From: Hydractinia symbiolongicarpus
Taxonomy: Eukaryota; Cnidaria; Hydrozoa; Anthoathecata; Hydractiniidae
Direction: 5' to 3'
NCBI RefSeq assembly: GCF_029227915.1
Contig: NC_079882.1
Span: forward strand, 558,001 to 622,000
DNA length: 64,000 nucleotides
Part shown: positions 25,556 to 38,230 of the stretch, piece by piece
Layout of the letters: each line of letters opens with the position of its first letter
Numbering within the stretch: the first letter of the stretch is position 1
Position numbers and translations under genes: made by a program
The notes under the pieces: generated by a model
Told to the model about the DNA's origin: nothing
Databases searched by the model: none
Seen by the model: only the letters and a program-made list of their open reading frames with translations

Positions 25556-28500
25556 GGAAATGAGTTTATTCCCTGGGTACTTTCTTTGTATACTTTTGAC
25601 TATACGGGCCGAATCTGGGATTTACGGGAAAGCGCGGTTTTGATTTGCCGGCGATTAAACTTCTTTTATTCAGCGTCTCATCAAAAATGAAAACATTTAT
25701 AAAAACTACATGTCTCATGCGTTTTACTGGTGAAAAAATAATTTAAAAAGTCGTTCAGGAAATGAATTTACTCCCTGGGTACTTTCTTTGTATACTTCTG
25801 ACTAAACGGGCCGAGTCAGGGATTTACGGGAAATCGCGGGTTTTCGTTTGCCGGCGACTAAACCTCTTTTATTCAGCGTCTCATCAAAAATGAAAACATT
25901 TTTGAAAACTACAAGTCTCATGCGTTTTAGTGGTGAAAATTTAATTTAAAAAATCGTTCGGGAAATGAGTTTACTCCCTGGGTACCTTCTTTGTATACCT
26001 TTGACTATACGGGCCGAGTCCGGGATTTGCGGGAATTTGCGGGTTTTCGTTTGCTGGCGATTAAACCTCTTTTATTCAGCGTCTCATCAAAAATGAAAAC
26101 ATTTTTGAAAACTACAAGTCTCATGCGTTTTAGTGCTGAAAAAATAATTTAAAAAATCGTTCGGGAAATGCGTTTACTTCCTGGGAAATTTCTTTGTATA
26201 CTTTTAACTATACGGGCCGAGTCCGGGATTTACGGGAAATCGCGGGTTTTCGTTTGTCGGCGATTAAACTTCTTTTATTCAGCGTCTCATCAAAAATGAA
26301 AACATTTTTGAAAACTACAAGTCTCATGCGTTTTAGTGGTGAAAAACTAATTTAAAAAATCGTTTGGAAAATGAGTTTACTCCCTGGGTACTTTCTTTGT
26401 ATACTTCTGACTATACGGGCCGAGTCAGGAATTTACGGGAAATCGCGGGTTTTCGTTTGCCCGCGATTAAACTTCTTTTATTCAGCGTCTCATCAAAAAT
26501 GAAAACATTTCTGAAAACTACAAGTCTCATGCGTTTTAGTGGTGAAAAACTAATTTAAAAAATCGTTCGGGAAATGAGTTTACTCCCTGGGTACTTTCTT
26601 TGTATACTTTTGACTATACGGGCCGAGTCCGGGATTTACGGGAAATCGCGGGTTTTCGTTTGCCGGCGATTAAACTTCTTTTATTCAGCGTCTCATCAAA
26701 AATGAAAACATTTTTCAAAACTACATGTCTCATGCGTTTTAGTGGTGAAAAACTAATTTAAAAATCGTTTGGAAAATGAGTTTACTCCCTGTGTACTTTC
26801 TTTGTATACTTCTGATTATACGGGCCGAGTCAGGGATTTACGGGAAATCGCGGGTTTTTGGTTTGCCGGCGATTAAACTTCTTTTATTCAGCGTCTCATC
26901 AAAAATGAAAACATTTCTGAAAACTACAAAGCTCATGCGTTTTAGTGGTGAAAAACTAATTTAAATAACGTTCGGGAAATGAGTTTACTCCCTGGGTACT
27001 TTCTTTGTATACTTTTGACTATACGGGCCGAGTCCGGGATTTACGGGAAATCGCGGGTTTTCGTTTGCCGGCGATTAAACTTCTTTTATTCAGCGTCTCA
27101 TCAAATATGAAAACAATTTTGAAAGCTACAAGTCTCATGCGTTTGAGTGGCGAAAAAATAATTTAAAAAATTGTTTGGGAAATGAGTTTACTCCCTGGGT
27201 ACTTTCTTTGTATACTTTTGACTATACGGGCCGAATCTGGGATTTACGGGAAAGCGCGGTTTTGATTTGCCGGCGATTAAACTTCTTTTATTCAGCGTCT
27301 CATCAAAAATGAAAACATTTATAAAAACTACATGTCTCATGCGTTTTACTGGTGAAAAAATAGTTTAAAAAGTCGTTCAGGAAATGAATTTACTCCCTGG
27401 GTACTTTCTTTGTATACTTCTGACTTAGCGGGCCGAGTCAGGGATTTACGGGAAATCACGGGTTTTCGTTTGCCCGCGACTAAACCTCTTTTATTCAGCT
27501 TCTCATCAAAAATGAAAACATTTTTGAAAACTACAAGTCTCATGCGTTTTAGTGGTGAAAATTTAATTTAAAAAATCGTTCGGGAAATGAGTTTACTCCC
27601 TGGGTACCTTCTTTGTATACCTTTGACTATACGGGCCGAGTCCGGGATTTGCGGGAATTCGCGGGTTTTCGTTTGCTGGCGATTAAACCTCTTTTATTCA
27701 GCGTCTCATCAAAAATGCAAACATTTTTGAAAACTACAAGTCTCATGCGTTTTAGTGCTGAAAAAATAATTTAAAAAATCGTTCGGGAAATGCGTTTACT
27801 TCCTGGGAAATTTCTTTGTATACTTTTAACTATACGGGCCGAGTCCGGGATTTACGGGAAATCGCGGGTTTTCGTTTGTCGGCGATTAAACTTCTTTTAT
27901 TCAGCGTCTCATCAAAAATGAAAACATTTTCGAAAACTACAAGTCTCATGCGTTTTAGTGCTGATAAAATAATTTAAAAAATCGTTCGGGTTATGAGTTT
28001 ACTTCCTGGGTAATTTCTTTGTATACTTTTGTCTATACGGGCCGAGTCCGGGATTTACGGGAAATCGCGGGTTTTTGTTTGCCGGCGATTAAACTTCTTT
28101 TATTCAGCGTCTCATCAAAAATGAAAACATTTCTGAAAACTACAAGTCTCATGCGTTTTAGTGGTGAAAAACTATTTTAAATAACGTTCGGGAAATGAGT
28201 TTACTCCCTGGGTACTTTCTTTGTATACTTTTGACTATACGGGCCGAGTCCGGGATTTACGGGAAATCGCGGGTTTTCGTTTGCCGGCGATTAAACTTCC
28301 TTTTATTCAGCGTCTCATCAAAAATGAAAACAATTTTGAAAGCTACAAGTCTCATGCGTTTGAGTGGTGAAAAAATAATTTAAAAAATTGTTTGGGAAAT
28401 GAGTTTACTCCCTGGGTACTTTCTTTGTATACTTTTGACTATACGGGCCGAATCTGGGATTTACGGGAAAGCGCGGTTTCGATTTGCCGGCGATTAAACT

Positions 28501-31430
28501 TCTTTTATTCGGCGTCTCATCAAAAATGAAAACATTTTTGAAAACTACAAGTCTCATGCGTTTTAGTGCTGAAAACATAACTTAAAAAATCGTTCGGGAA
28601 ATGAGTTTACTTCCTGGGTAATTTCTTTGTATACTTTTGTCTATACGGGCCGAGTCCGGGATTTACGGGAAATCGCGGGTTTTTGTTTGCCGGCGATTAA
28701 ACTTCTTTTATTCAGCGTCTCATCAAAAATGAAAACATTTCTGAAAACTACAAGTCTCATGCGTTTTAGTGGTGAAAAACTATTTTAAATAACGTTCGGG
28801 AAATGAGTTTACTCCCTGGGTACCTTCTTTGTATACTTTTGACTATACGGGCCGAGTCCGGGATTTACGGGAAATCGCGGGTTTTCGTTTGCCGGCGATT
28901 AAACTTCCTTTTATTCAGCGTCTCATCAAAAATGAAAACAATTTTGAAAGCTACAAGTCTCATGCGTTTGAGTGGTGAAAAAATAATTTAAAAAATTGTT
29001 TGGGAAATGAGTTTACTCCCTGGGTACTTTCTTTGTATACTTTTGACTATACGGGCCGAATCTGGGATTTACGGGAAAGCGCGGTTTTGATTTGCCGGCG
29101 ATTAAACTTCTTTTATTCGGCGTCTCATCAAAAATGAAAACATTTATAAAAACTACATGTCTCATGCGTTTTACTGGTGAAAAAATAATTTAAAAATCGT
29201 TTGGAAAATGAGTTTACTCCCTGTGTACTTTCTTTGTATACTTCTGATTATACGGGCCGAGTCAGGGATTTACGGGAAATCGCGGGTTTTCGTTTGCCGG
29301 CGATTAAACTTCTTTTATTCAGCGTCTCATCAAAAATGAAAACATTTCTGAAAACTACAAGTCTCATGCGTTTTAGTGGTGAAAAACTAATTTAAATAAC
29401 GTTCGGGAAATGAGTTTACTCCCTGGGTACTTTCTTTGTATACTTTTGACTATACGGGCCGAGTCCGGGATTTACGGGAAATCGCGGGTTTTCGTTTGCC
29501 GGCGATTAAACTTCTTTTATTCAGCGTCTCATCAAAAATGAAAACAATTTTGAAAGCTACAAGTTTCATGCGTTTGAGTGGCGAAAAAATAATTTAAAAA
29601 ATTGTTTGGGAAATGAGTTTACTCCCTGGGTACTTTCTTTGTATACTTTTGACTATACGGGCCGAATCTGGGATTTACGGGAAAGCGCGGTTTTGATTTG
29701 CCGGCTATTAAACTTCTTTTATTCAGCGTCTCATCAAAAATGAAAACATTTATAAAAACTACATGTCTCATGCGTTTTACTGGTGAAAAAATAATTTAAA
29801 AAGTCGTTCAGGAAATGAATTTACTCCCTGGGTACTTTCTTTGTATACTTCTGACTAAACGGGCCGAGTCAGGGATTTACGGGAAATCGCGGGTTTTCGT
29901 TTGCCGGCGACTAAACCTCTTTTATTCAGCTTCTCATCAAAAATGAAAACATTTTTGAAAACTACAAGTCTCATGCGTTTTAGTGGTGAAAATTTAATTT
30001 AAAAAATCGTTCGGGAAATGAGTTTACTCCCTGGGTACCTTCTTTGTATACCTTTGACTATACGGGCCGAGTCCGGGATTTGCGGGAATTCGCGGGTTTT
30101 CGTTTGCTGGCGATTAAACCTCTTTTATTCAGCGTCTCATCAAAAATGAAAACATTTTTGAAAACTACAAGTCTCATGCGTTTTAGTGCTGAAAAAATAA
30201 TTTAAAAAATCGTTCGGGAAATGCGTTTACTTCCTGGGAAATTTCTTTGTATACTTTTAACTATACGGGCCGAGTCCGGGATTTACGGGAAATCGCGGGT
30301 TTTCGTTTGTCGGCGATTAAACTTCTTTTATTCAGCGTCTCATCAAAAATGAAAACATTTTTGAAAACTACAAGTCTCATGCGTTTTACTGGTGAAAAAA
30401 TAATTTAAAAAGTCGTTCGGGTTATGAGTTTACTTCCTGGGTAATTTCTTTGTATACTTTGAACTATACGGGACGAGTCCGGTATTTACGGGAAATCGCG
30501 GGTTTTCGTTTGTCGGCGATTAAACTTCTTTTATTCAGCGTCTCATCAAAAATGAAAACATTTTTGAAAACTACAAGTCTCATGCGTTTTACTGGTGAAA
30601 AAATAATTTAAAAAATCGTTCGGGAAATGCGTTTACTCCCTGGGTACTTTCTTTGTATACTTCTGACTAAACGGACCGAGTCAGGGATTTGCGGGAAATC
30701 GCGGGTTTTCGTTTGCCGGCGATTAAACCTCTTTTATTCAGCGTCTCATCAAAAATGAAAACATTTTTGAAAACTACAAGTCTCATGCGTTTTAGTGCTG
30801 AAAACATAACTTAAAAAATCGTTCGGGAAATGAGTTTACTTCCTGGGTAATTTCTTTGTATACTTTTGTCTATACGGGCCGAGTCCGGGATTTACGGGAA
30901 ATCGCGGGTTTTTGTTTGCCGGCGATTAAACTTCTTTTATTCAGCGTCTCATCAAAAATGAAAACATTTTTGAAAACTATAAGTCTCATACGTTTTACTG
31001 GTGAAAAAATAATTTAAAAAATCGTTCGGGAAATGAGTTTACTCCCTGGGTACTTTCTTTGTATACTTCTAACTATACGGGCCGACTCCGGGATTTACGG
31101 GAAATCGCGTGTTTTCGTTTGCCGGCGATTAAACTTCTTTTATTCAGCGTCTGATCAAAAATGAAAACATTTTGAAAAACTACAAGTCTCATGCGTTTTA
31201 GTGCTGAAAAAATAATTTAAAAAATCGTTCGGGAAGTGAGTTTACTCCCTGGGTACTTTCTTTGTATACTTTTGACTATACGGGCCGAGTCCAGGATTTA
31301 CGGGAAATCGCGGGTTTTCGTTTGCCGGCAATTAAACTTCTTTTATTCAGCGCCTCATCAAAAATGAAAACATTTTTAAAAACTACAAGTCTCATGCGTT
31401 TTAGTACTGAAAAAATAATTTAAAAAATCG
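25556..31430. repeat. SatA region with 3-8 monomer spacing of class D
   Basis: The D tag GGGCCGAATC occurs at 25606, 27228, 28445, 29053 and 29659: steps of 1622, 1217, 608 and 606 bp, or 8, 6, 3 and 3 monomers. The 608-bp step reflects a local three-monomer amplification near 28.0-29.1 kb that shares an extra C (AAACTTCCTTTTATTC) at about 28296 and 28910. About 30.2-31.0 kb returns to the J-E-B-A type order seen elsewhere. Confidence 0.7.
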
Positions 31431-31679
31431 TTCGGGAAATGAGTTTACTCCCTGGGTAATTTCTTTGTATGCTTTTGACTATACGGGCCGAGTCCGGGAT
31501 TTACGGGAAACCGCGGGTTTTCGTTTGCCGGCGATTAAACTTCTTTTATACAGCGTCAAATCAAAATTAAAAACATTTTTGAAAACTGCAAGTCTCATGC
31601 GTTTTATTGCTGAAAAAATAATTAAAAAAAACGTTCGGGAAATGAGTTTACTCCCTTGGTACTTTCTTTGTATAGTTTT

Positions 31680-31940
31680 GACCATGCGAATCGTGTCCGA
31701 AATTTAGGGAAAATCGCGGGTTTTCGTTTGCCGGCGGTTAAACTTCTTTTATTCGGCGTCCCATCAAAAATGAAAACATTTTTGAATACTACAAGTCTCA
31801 TTCGTTCTAGTGGTGCAGAAATAATTTGAAAAATCGTTCGGGAAATCAGTTTACTCCCTGGGTACATTCTTTATATACATTCGACTATACGGGCCAAGCT
31901 CGGGATTTACAGGAAATCGCGGGTTTTCGCTTGCCAGCGA
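31680..31940. repeat. M-N divergent SatA monomer pair (representative)
   Basis: M carries ATGCGAATCGTGTCCG, CCGGCGGTTAAAC, GTCCCATC and CATTCGTTCTAGTGGTGCAG. N carries ACATTCTTTATATACATTCG, GGGCCAAGCTCGG and CGCTTGCCAGCG. The pair appears only between about 31.6 and 38.0 kb. N tags lie at 31863, 33717, 34529, 36383 and 37195 (steps 1854, 812, 1854, 812), with a decayed relative at about 37.85-38.1 kb. Confidence 0.8.
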
Positions 31941-32608
31941 TTAAACTTATTTTATTCAGCGTCTCATCAAAAATGAAAACATTTATAAAAACTACATGTC
32001 TCATGCGTTTTACTGGTGAAAAAATGATTTACAAAGTCGTTCAGGAAATGAGTTTACTCCCTGGGTACCTTCTTTGTATACCTTTGACTATACGGGCCGA
32101 GTCCGGGATTTGCGGGAATTCGCGGGTTTTCGTTTGCTGGCGATTAAACCTCTTTTATTCAGCGTCTCATCAAAAATGAAAACATTTTTGAAAACTACAA
32201 GTCTCATGCGTTTTAGTGCTGAAAAAATAATTTAAAAAATCGTTCGGGAAATGCGTTTACTTCCTGGGTAATTTCTTTGTATACTTTTAACTATACGGGC
32301 CGAGTCCGGGATTTACGGGAAATCGCGGGTTTTCGTTTGTCGGCGATTAAACTTCTTTTATTCAGCGTCTCATCAAAAATGAAAACATTTTTGAAAACTA
32401 CAAGTCTCATGGGTTTTACTGGTGAAAAAATAATTTAAAAAATCGTTCGGGTTATGAGTTTACTTCCTGGGTAATTTCTTTGTATACTTTGAACTATACG
32501 GGACGAGTCCGGGATTTACGGGAAATCGCGGGTTTTCGTTTGCCGGCGATTAAACCTCTTTTATTCAGCGTCTCATCAAAAATGAAAACATTTTTGAAAA
32601 CTACAAGT

Positions 32609-32664
32609 CTCATGCGTTTTAGTGCTGAAAACATAACTCATGCGTTTTAGTGGTGAAAAACTAA
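32609..32664. repeat. 28-bp partial duplication inside a SatA monomer
   Basis: CTCATGCGTTTTAG begins at 32609 and again at 32637, 28 bp later. The first copy continues with the TGCTGAAAACATAA class tail, the second with the TGGTGAAAAACT class tail. This joins two monomer classes out of register. An identical structure lies at 35275-35330, carried by the 2,666-bp duplication, so this event came first. Confidence 0.88.
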
Positions 32665-34105
32665 TTTAAATAACGTTCGGGAAATGAGTTTACTCCCTGG
32701 GTACTTTCTTTGTATACTTTTGACTATACGGGCCGAGTCCGGGATTTACGGGAAATCGCGGGTTTTCGTTTGCCGGCGATTAAACTTCCTTTTATTCAGC
32801 GTCTCATCAAAAATAAAAACAGTTTTAAAAGCTACAAGTCTCATGCGTTTGAGTGGTGAAAAAATAATTTAAAAAATTGTTTGGGAAATGAGTTTACTCC
32901 CTGGGTACTTTCTTTGTATACTTTTGACTATACGGGCCGAATCTGGGATTTACGGGAAAGCGCGGTTTTGATTTGCCGGCGATTAAACTTCTTTTATTTA
33001 GCGTCTCATCAAAAATGAAAACATTTATAAAAACTACATGTTTCATGCGTTTTACTGGTGAAAAAATAATTTAAAAAATCGTTCACGAAATGAATTTACT
33101 CCCTGGGTACTTTCTTTGTATACTTCTGACTAAACGGGCCGAGTCAGGGATTTACGGGAAATCGCGGGTTTTCGTTTGCCGGCGACTAAACCTCTTTTAT
33201 TCAGCGTGTCATCAAAAATGAAAACATTTTTGAAAACTATAAGTCTCATACGTTTTACTGGTGAAAAAATAATTTAAAAAATCGTTCGGGAAATGAGTTT
33301 ACTCCCTGGGTACTTTCTTTGTATACTTCTAACTATACGGGCCGACTCCGGGATTTACGGGAAATCGCGTGTTTTCGTTTGCCGGCGATTAAACTTCTTT
33401 TATTCAGCGTCTGATCAAAAATGAAAACATTTTTAAAAACTACAAGTCTCATGCGTTTTAGTGCTGAAAAAATAATTTAAAAAATCGTTCGGGAAGTGAG
33501 TTTACTCCCTGGGTACTTTCTTTGTATAGTTTTGACCATACGAATCGTGTCCGAAATTTAGGGGAAATCGCGGGTTTTCGTTTGCCGGCGGTTAAACTTC
33601 TTTTATTCGGTGTCCCATCAAAAATGAAAACATTTTTGAATACTACAAGTCTCATTCGTTCTAGTGGTGCAGAAATAATTTGAAAAATCGTTCGGGAAAT
33701 CAGTTTACTCCCTGGGTACATTCTTTATATACATTCGACTATACGGGCCAAGCTCGGGATTTACAGGAAATCGCGGGTTTTCGCTTGCCAGCGATTAAAC
33801 TTCTTTTATTCAGCGTCTCATCAAAAATGAACACATTTTTAAAATTTACAAGTCTCATGCGTTTTAGTGCTGAAAAAATAATTTAAAAAATCGTTCGGGA
33901 AATGAGTTTACTCCCTGGGTACTTTCTTTGTATACTTTTGACTATACGGGCCGAGTTCGGGATTTACGGGAAATCACGGGTTTTCGTTTGCCGGCGATTA
34001 AACTCAATTTATTCAGCGTCTCAACGAAAATGAAAATTTTTTTGAAAACTACAAGTCTCATGCGTTTTAGTACTGAAAAAATAATATAAAAAATCGTTCG
34101 GGAAA

Positions 34106-36771
34106 TGAGTTTACTCCCTGGGTAATTTCTTTGTATGCTTTTGACTATACGGGCCGAGTCCGGGATTTACGGGAAAACGCGGGTTTTCGTTTGCCGGCGA
34201 TTAAACTTCTTTTATTCAGCGTCTCATCAAAATTAAAAACATTTTTGAGAACTGCAAGTCTCATGCGTTTTATTGCTGAAAAAATAATTTAAAAAAACGT
34301 TCGGGAAATGAGTTTACTCCCTTGGTACTTTCTTTGTATAGTATTGACCATGCGAATCGTGTCCGAAATTTAGGGAAAATCGCGGGTTTTCGTTTGCCGG
34401 CGGTTAAACTTCTTTTATTCGGCGTCCCATCAAAAATGAAAACATTTTTGAATACTACAAGTCTCATTCGTTCTAGTGGTGCAGAAATAATTTGAAAAAT
34501 CGTTCGGGAAATCAGTTTACTCCCTGGGTACATTCTTTATATACATTCGACTATACGGGCCAAGCTCGGGATTTACAGGAAATCGCGGGTTTTCGCTTGC
34601 CAGCGATTAAACTTATTTTATTCAGCGTCTCATCAAAAATGAAAACATTTATAAAAACTACATGTCTCATGCGTTTTACTGGTGAAAAAATGATTTACAA
34701 AGTCGTTCAGGAAATGAGTTTACTCCCTGGGTACCTTCTTTGTATACCTTTGACTATACGGGCCGAGTCCGGGATTTGCGGGAATTCGCGGGTTTTCGTT
34801 TGCTGGCGATTAAACCTCTTTTATTCAGCGTCTCATCAAAAATGAAAACATTTTTGAAAACTACAAGTCTCATGCGTTTTAGTGCTGAAAAAATAATTTA
34901 AAAAATCGTTCGGGAAATGCGTTTACTTCCTGGGTAATTTCTTTGTATACTTTTAACTATACGGGCCGAGTCCGGGATTTACGGGAAATCGCGGGTTTTC
35001 GTTTGTCGGCGATTAAACTTCTTTTATTCAGCGTCTCATCAAAAATGAAAACATTTTTGAAAACTACAAGTCTCATGGGTTTTACTGGTGAAAAAATAAT
35101 TTAAAAAATCGTTCGGGTTATGAGTTTACTTCCTGGGTAATTTCTTTGTATACTTTGAACTATACGGGACGAGTCCGGGATTTACGGGAAATCGCGGGTT
35201 TTCGTTTGCCGGCGATTAAACCTCTTTTATTCAGCGTCTCATCAAAAATGAAAACATTTTTGAAAACTACAAGTCTCATGCGTTTTAGTGCTGAAAACAT
35301 AACTCATGCGTTTTAGTGGTGAAAAACTAATTTAAATAACGTTCGGGAAATGAGTTTACTCCCTGGGTACTTTCTTTGTATACTTTTGACTATACGGGCC
35401 GAGTCCGGGATTTACGGGAAATCGCGGGTTTTCGTTTGCCGGCGATTAAACTTCCTTTTATTCAGCGTCTCATCAAAAATAAAAACAGTTTTAAAAGCTA
35501 CAAGTCTCATGCGTTTGAGTGGTGAAAAAATAATTTAAAAAATTGTTTGGGAAATGAGTTTACTCCCTGGGTACTTTCTTTGTATACTTTTGACTATACG
35601 GGCCGAATCTGGGATTTACGGGAAAGCGCGGTTTTGATTTGCCGGCGATTAAACTTCTTTTATTTAGCGTCTCATCAAAAATGAAAACATTTATAAAAAC
35701 TACATGTTTCATGCGTTTTACTGGTGAAAAAATAATTTAAAAAATCGTTCACGAAATGAATTTACTCCCTGGGTACTTTCTTTGTATACTTCTGACTAAA
35801 CGGGCCGAGTCAGGGATTTACGGGAAATCGCGGGTTTTCGTTTGCCGGCGACTAAACCTCTTTTATTCAGCGTGTCATCAAAAATGAAAACATTTTTGAA
35901 AACTATAAGTCTCATACGTTTTACTGGTGAAAAAATAATTTAAAAAATCGTTCGGGAAATGAGTTTACTCCCTGGGTACTTTCTTTGTATACTTCTAACT
36001 ATACGGGCCGACTCCGGGATTTACGGGAAATCGCGTGTTTTCGTTTGCCGGCGATTAAACTTCTTTTATTCAGCGTCTGATCAAAAATGAAAACATTTTT
36101 AAAAACTACAAGTCTCATGCGTTTTAGTGCTGAAAAAATAATTTAAAAAATCGTTCGGGAAGTGAGTTTACTCCCTGGGTACTTTCTTTGTATAGTTTTG
36201 ACCATACGAATCGTGTCCGAAATTTAGGGGAAATCGCGGGTTTTCGTTTGCCGGCGGTTAAACTTCTTTTATTCGGTGTCCCATCAAAAATGAAAACATT
36301 TTTGAATACTACAAGTCTCATTCGTTCTAGTGGTGCAGAAATAATTTGAAAAATCGTTCGGGAAATCAGTTTACTCCCTGGGTACATTCTTTATATACAT
36401 TCGACTATACGGGCCAAGCTCGGGATTTACAGGAAATCGCGGGTTTTCGCTTGCCAGCGATTAAACTTCTTTTATTCAGCGTCTCATCAAAAATGAACAC
36501 ATTTTTAAAAATTACAAGTCTCATGCGTTTTAGTGCTGAAAAAATAATTTAAAAAATCGTTCGGGAAATGAGTTTACTCCCTGGGTACTTTCTTTGTATA
36601 CTTTTGACTATACGGGCCGAGTTCGGGATTTACGGGAAATCACGGGTTTTCGTTTGCCGGCGATTAAACTCAATTTATTCAGCGTCTCAACGAAAATGAA
36701 AATTTTTTTGAAAACTACAAGTCTCATGCGTTTTAGTACTGAAAAAATAATATAAAAAATCGTTCGGGAAA
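34106..36771. repeat. 2,666-bp, 13-monomer SatA unit, copy 2
   Basis: Tandem partner of the preceding unit. One visible difference is AAAATTTACAAG near 33842 against AAAAATTACAAG near 36508. It shares with its neighbour the private variants AAACTCAATTTATTC and TCAACGAAAATG (34003 and 36669). Confidence 0.88.
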
Positions 36772-37310
36772 TGAGTTTACTCCCTGGGTAATTTCTTTGT
36801 ATGCTTTTGACTATACGGGCCGAGTCCGGGATTTACGGGAAACCGCGGGTTTTCGTTTGCCGGCGATTAAACTTCTTTTATTCAGCGTCTCATCAAAATT
36901 AAAAACATTTTTGAGAACTGCAAGTCTCATGCGTTTTATTGCTGAAAAAATAATTTAAAAAAACGTTCGGGAAATGAGTTTACTCCCTTGGTACTTTCTT
37001 TGTATAGTTTTGACCATACGGATCGTGTCCGGAATTTAGGGGAAATCGCGGGTTTTCGTTTGCCGGCGGTTAAACTTCTTTCATTCGGCGTCCCATCAAA
37101 AATGAAAACATTTTTGAATACTACAAGTCTCATTCGTTCTAGGGGTGCAGAAATAATTTGAAAAATCGTTCGGGAAATCAGTTTACTCCCTGGGTACATT
37201 CTTTATATACATTCGACTATACGGGCCAAGCTCGGGATTTACAGGAAATCGCGGGTTTTCGCTTGCCAGCGATTAAACTTCTTTTATTCAGCGTCTCATC
37301 AAAAATGAAA
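36772..37310. repeat. Partial third copy of the 2,666-bp SatA unit
   Basis: It starts with the same TTTGTATGCTTTTGACTATAC monomer as the two full copies and includes the M-N monomer pair (TACATTCTTTATATAC at 37195). It then leaves the pattern at about 37.3 kb, where monomers become individually divergent up to the SatB border. Confidence 0.8.
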
Positions 37311-38157
37311 ACATTTTTAAAAATTACAAGTCTCATGGGTTTTACTGGTGAAAAAATAATTTAAAAAATAGTTCGGGAAATGAGTTTACTCCCTTGGTAC
37401 CTTCTTTGTATACTTTTCACTATAAGGATCGTGGCCAGGATTTAGGGGAAATCGCGGGTTTTCGTTTGCCGGCGATTAAACTTCTTTTATTCAGCGTCTC
37501 ATCAAAAATGAAAACAGTTTTGAAAACTACAAGTCCCATGGCTTTTAGTGGTGAAAGAATAATTTAAAAAATCGTTCGGGAAATGAGTTTACTCCCTGGG
37601 TACTTTCTTTGTATACTTTTGACTATACGGGCCGATTCCTGGATTTACGGGAAATCGCGGGTTTTCGTTTGCCGGCAATTAAACTTCTTTTACTCAGCGT
37701 CTCATCTAAAATGAAAACATTTTTGAAAACTACAAGTCTCACGCGTTTTAGTGCTGAAAAAATAATTTAAAAAATCGTTCGTGAAATGAGTTTACTCCCC
37801 TGGTACTTTCTTTGTATACTTTTGACTATACGGGCCGAGTCCGGGATTTAGGGGAAATCGCAGGTTTTCGTTTGCCGGCGGTTAAACTTCTTTTATTCAG
37901 CGTCCCATCAAAAATGAAAACATTTTTGAATACTACAAGTCTCATTCGTTCTAGTGGTACAGAAAAAAATTGGAAAAATTGTTCGGGAAATCAGTTTACT
38001 CCCAGGGTACTTTCTTTATATACTTTCGACTATACGGGCAAAGACCGGGATTTACGGGAAATCGCGGGTTTTGTTTGCCAGCGATTAAACTTCTTTTATT
38101 CAGCGTCTCATCAAAAATGAAAACATTTTTGAAAATTACAAGTCTCATGGGTTTTAG
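37310..38157. repeat. Divergent edge monomers of SatA
   Basis: About four monomers here each carry several private changes: CACTATAAGGATCGTGGCCAGG, CCCATGGCTTTTAG, CATCTAAAATG, CTCACGCG and GGTACAGAAAAAAATTGG. They still keep the 203-bp pitch. Higher divergence at an array edge is the usual outcome where unequal exchange cannot homogenise monomers. Confidence 0.75.
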
Positions 38158-38230
38158 CAATTGCACTCCAAGAAATAGCATTCATATAAATTTGACATGA
38201 TTGCCGGAACTCAGCGATTACTTGGGAGCT
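38104..38230. other. SatA/SatB array junction
   Basis: The last SatA monomer runs through CGTCTCATCAAAAATG from 38104 and stops after GTTTTAG at 38157, about 54 nt into the unit as counted from CGTCTCAT. The next base begins CAATTGCACTCCAAGAAATAG, which is SatB (usual form CAATTGGACTCC). No unique sequence, target-site duplication or mobile element lies between them, and I see no microhomology beyond at most one or two bases. The first SatB monomer carries private changes (CAATTGCACTCC, a short loss before TTGGGAGCTG near 38221). Both families keep their own orientation up to the joint. Confidence 0.93.

Larger units (their letters stand above)
31440..34105. repeat. 2,666-bp, 13-monomer SatA unit, copy 1
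   Basis: Every marker here recurs 2,666 bp downstream: TACATTCTTTATATACATTC at 31863 and 33717 (next at 34529 and 36383), GGGCCGAATC at 32934 (35600), and an internal 28-bp duplication at 32609 (35275). Subtracting the 28 bp leaves 13 monomers of about 202.9 bp. The first monomer differs from copy 2 by several bases (for example TTTATACAGCGTCAAATC against TTTATTCAGCGTCTCATC); from about 31.68 kb the two copies look nearly identical. Confidence 0.88.
1..38157. repeat. SatA: 203-bp tandem satellite array (about 188 monomers)
   Basis: Head-to-tail repeat with a unit of 202-203 bp. The anchor CGTCTCAT or its variant CGTTTCAT starts at 111, 313, 516, 719 and 921, giving steps of 202, 203, 203 and 202, and continues at this pitch to 38104. 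One written-out consensus is about 38% GC with 13 CpG. All copies have the same orientation. Neighbouring copies differ by scattered substitutions and rare 1-2 bp indels, and the same variants recur far apart, so there is higher-order structure. The array is cut by the left window edge and ends at 38157 inside a monomer. The unit is not a multiple of three, and most copies hold an ATAATTTAA tract that gives stop codons, so it is not a coding repeat. I do not recognise the family. Confidence 0.98.

Noticed and set aside
31826-32179. 117-codon open frame (identical one at 34492-34845)
   Set aside because: It is satellite sequence read through because one monomer has ATGATTTACAAAG where others have stop-rich ATAATTTAAAAAA. 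The two copies are products of the 2,666-bp duplication. The 203-bp unit shifts frame in every copy, so no protein repeat exists.
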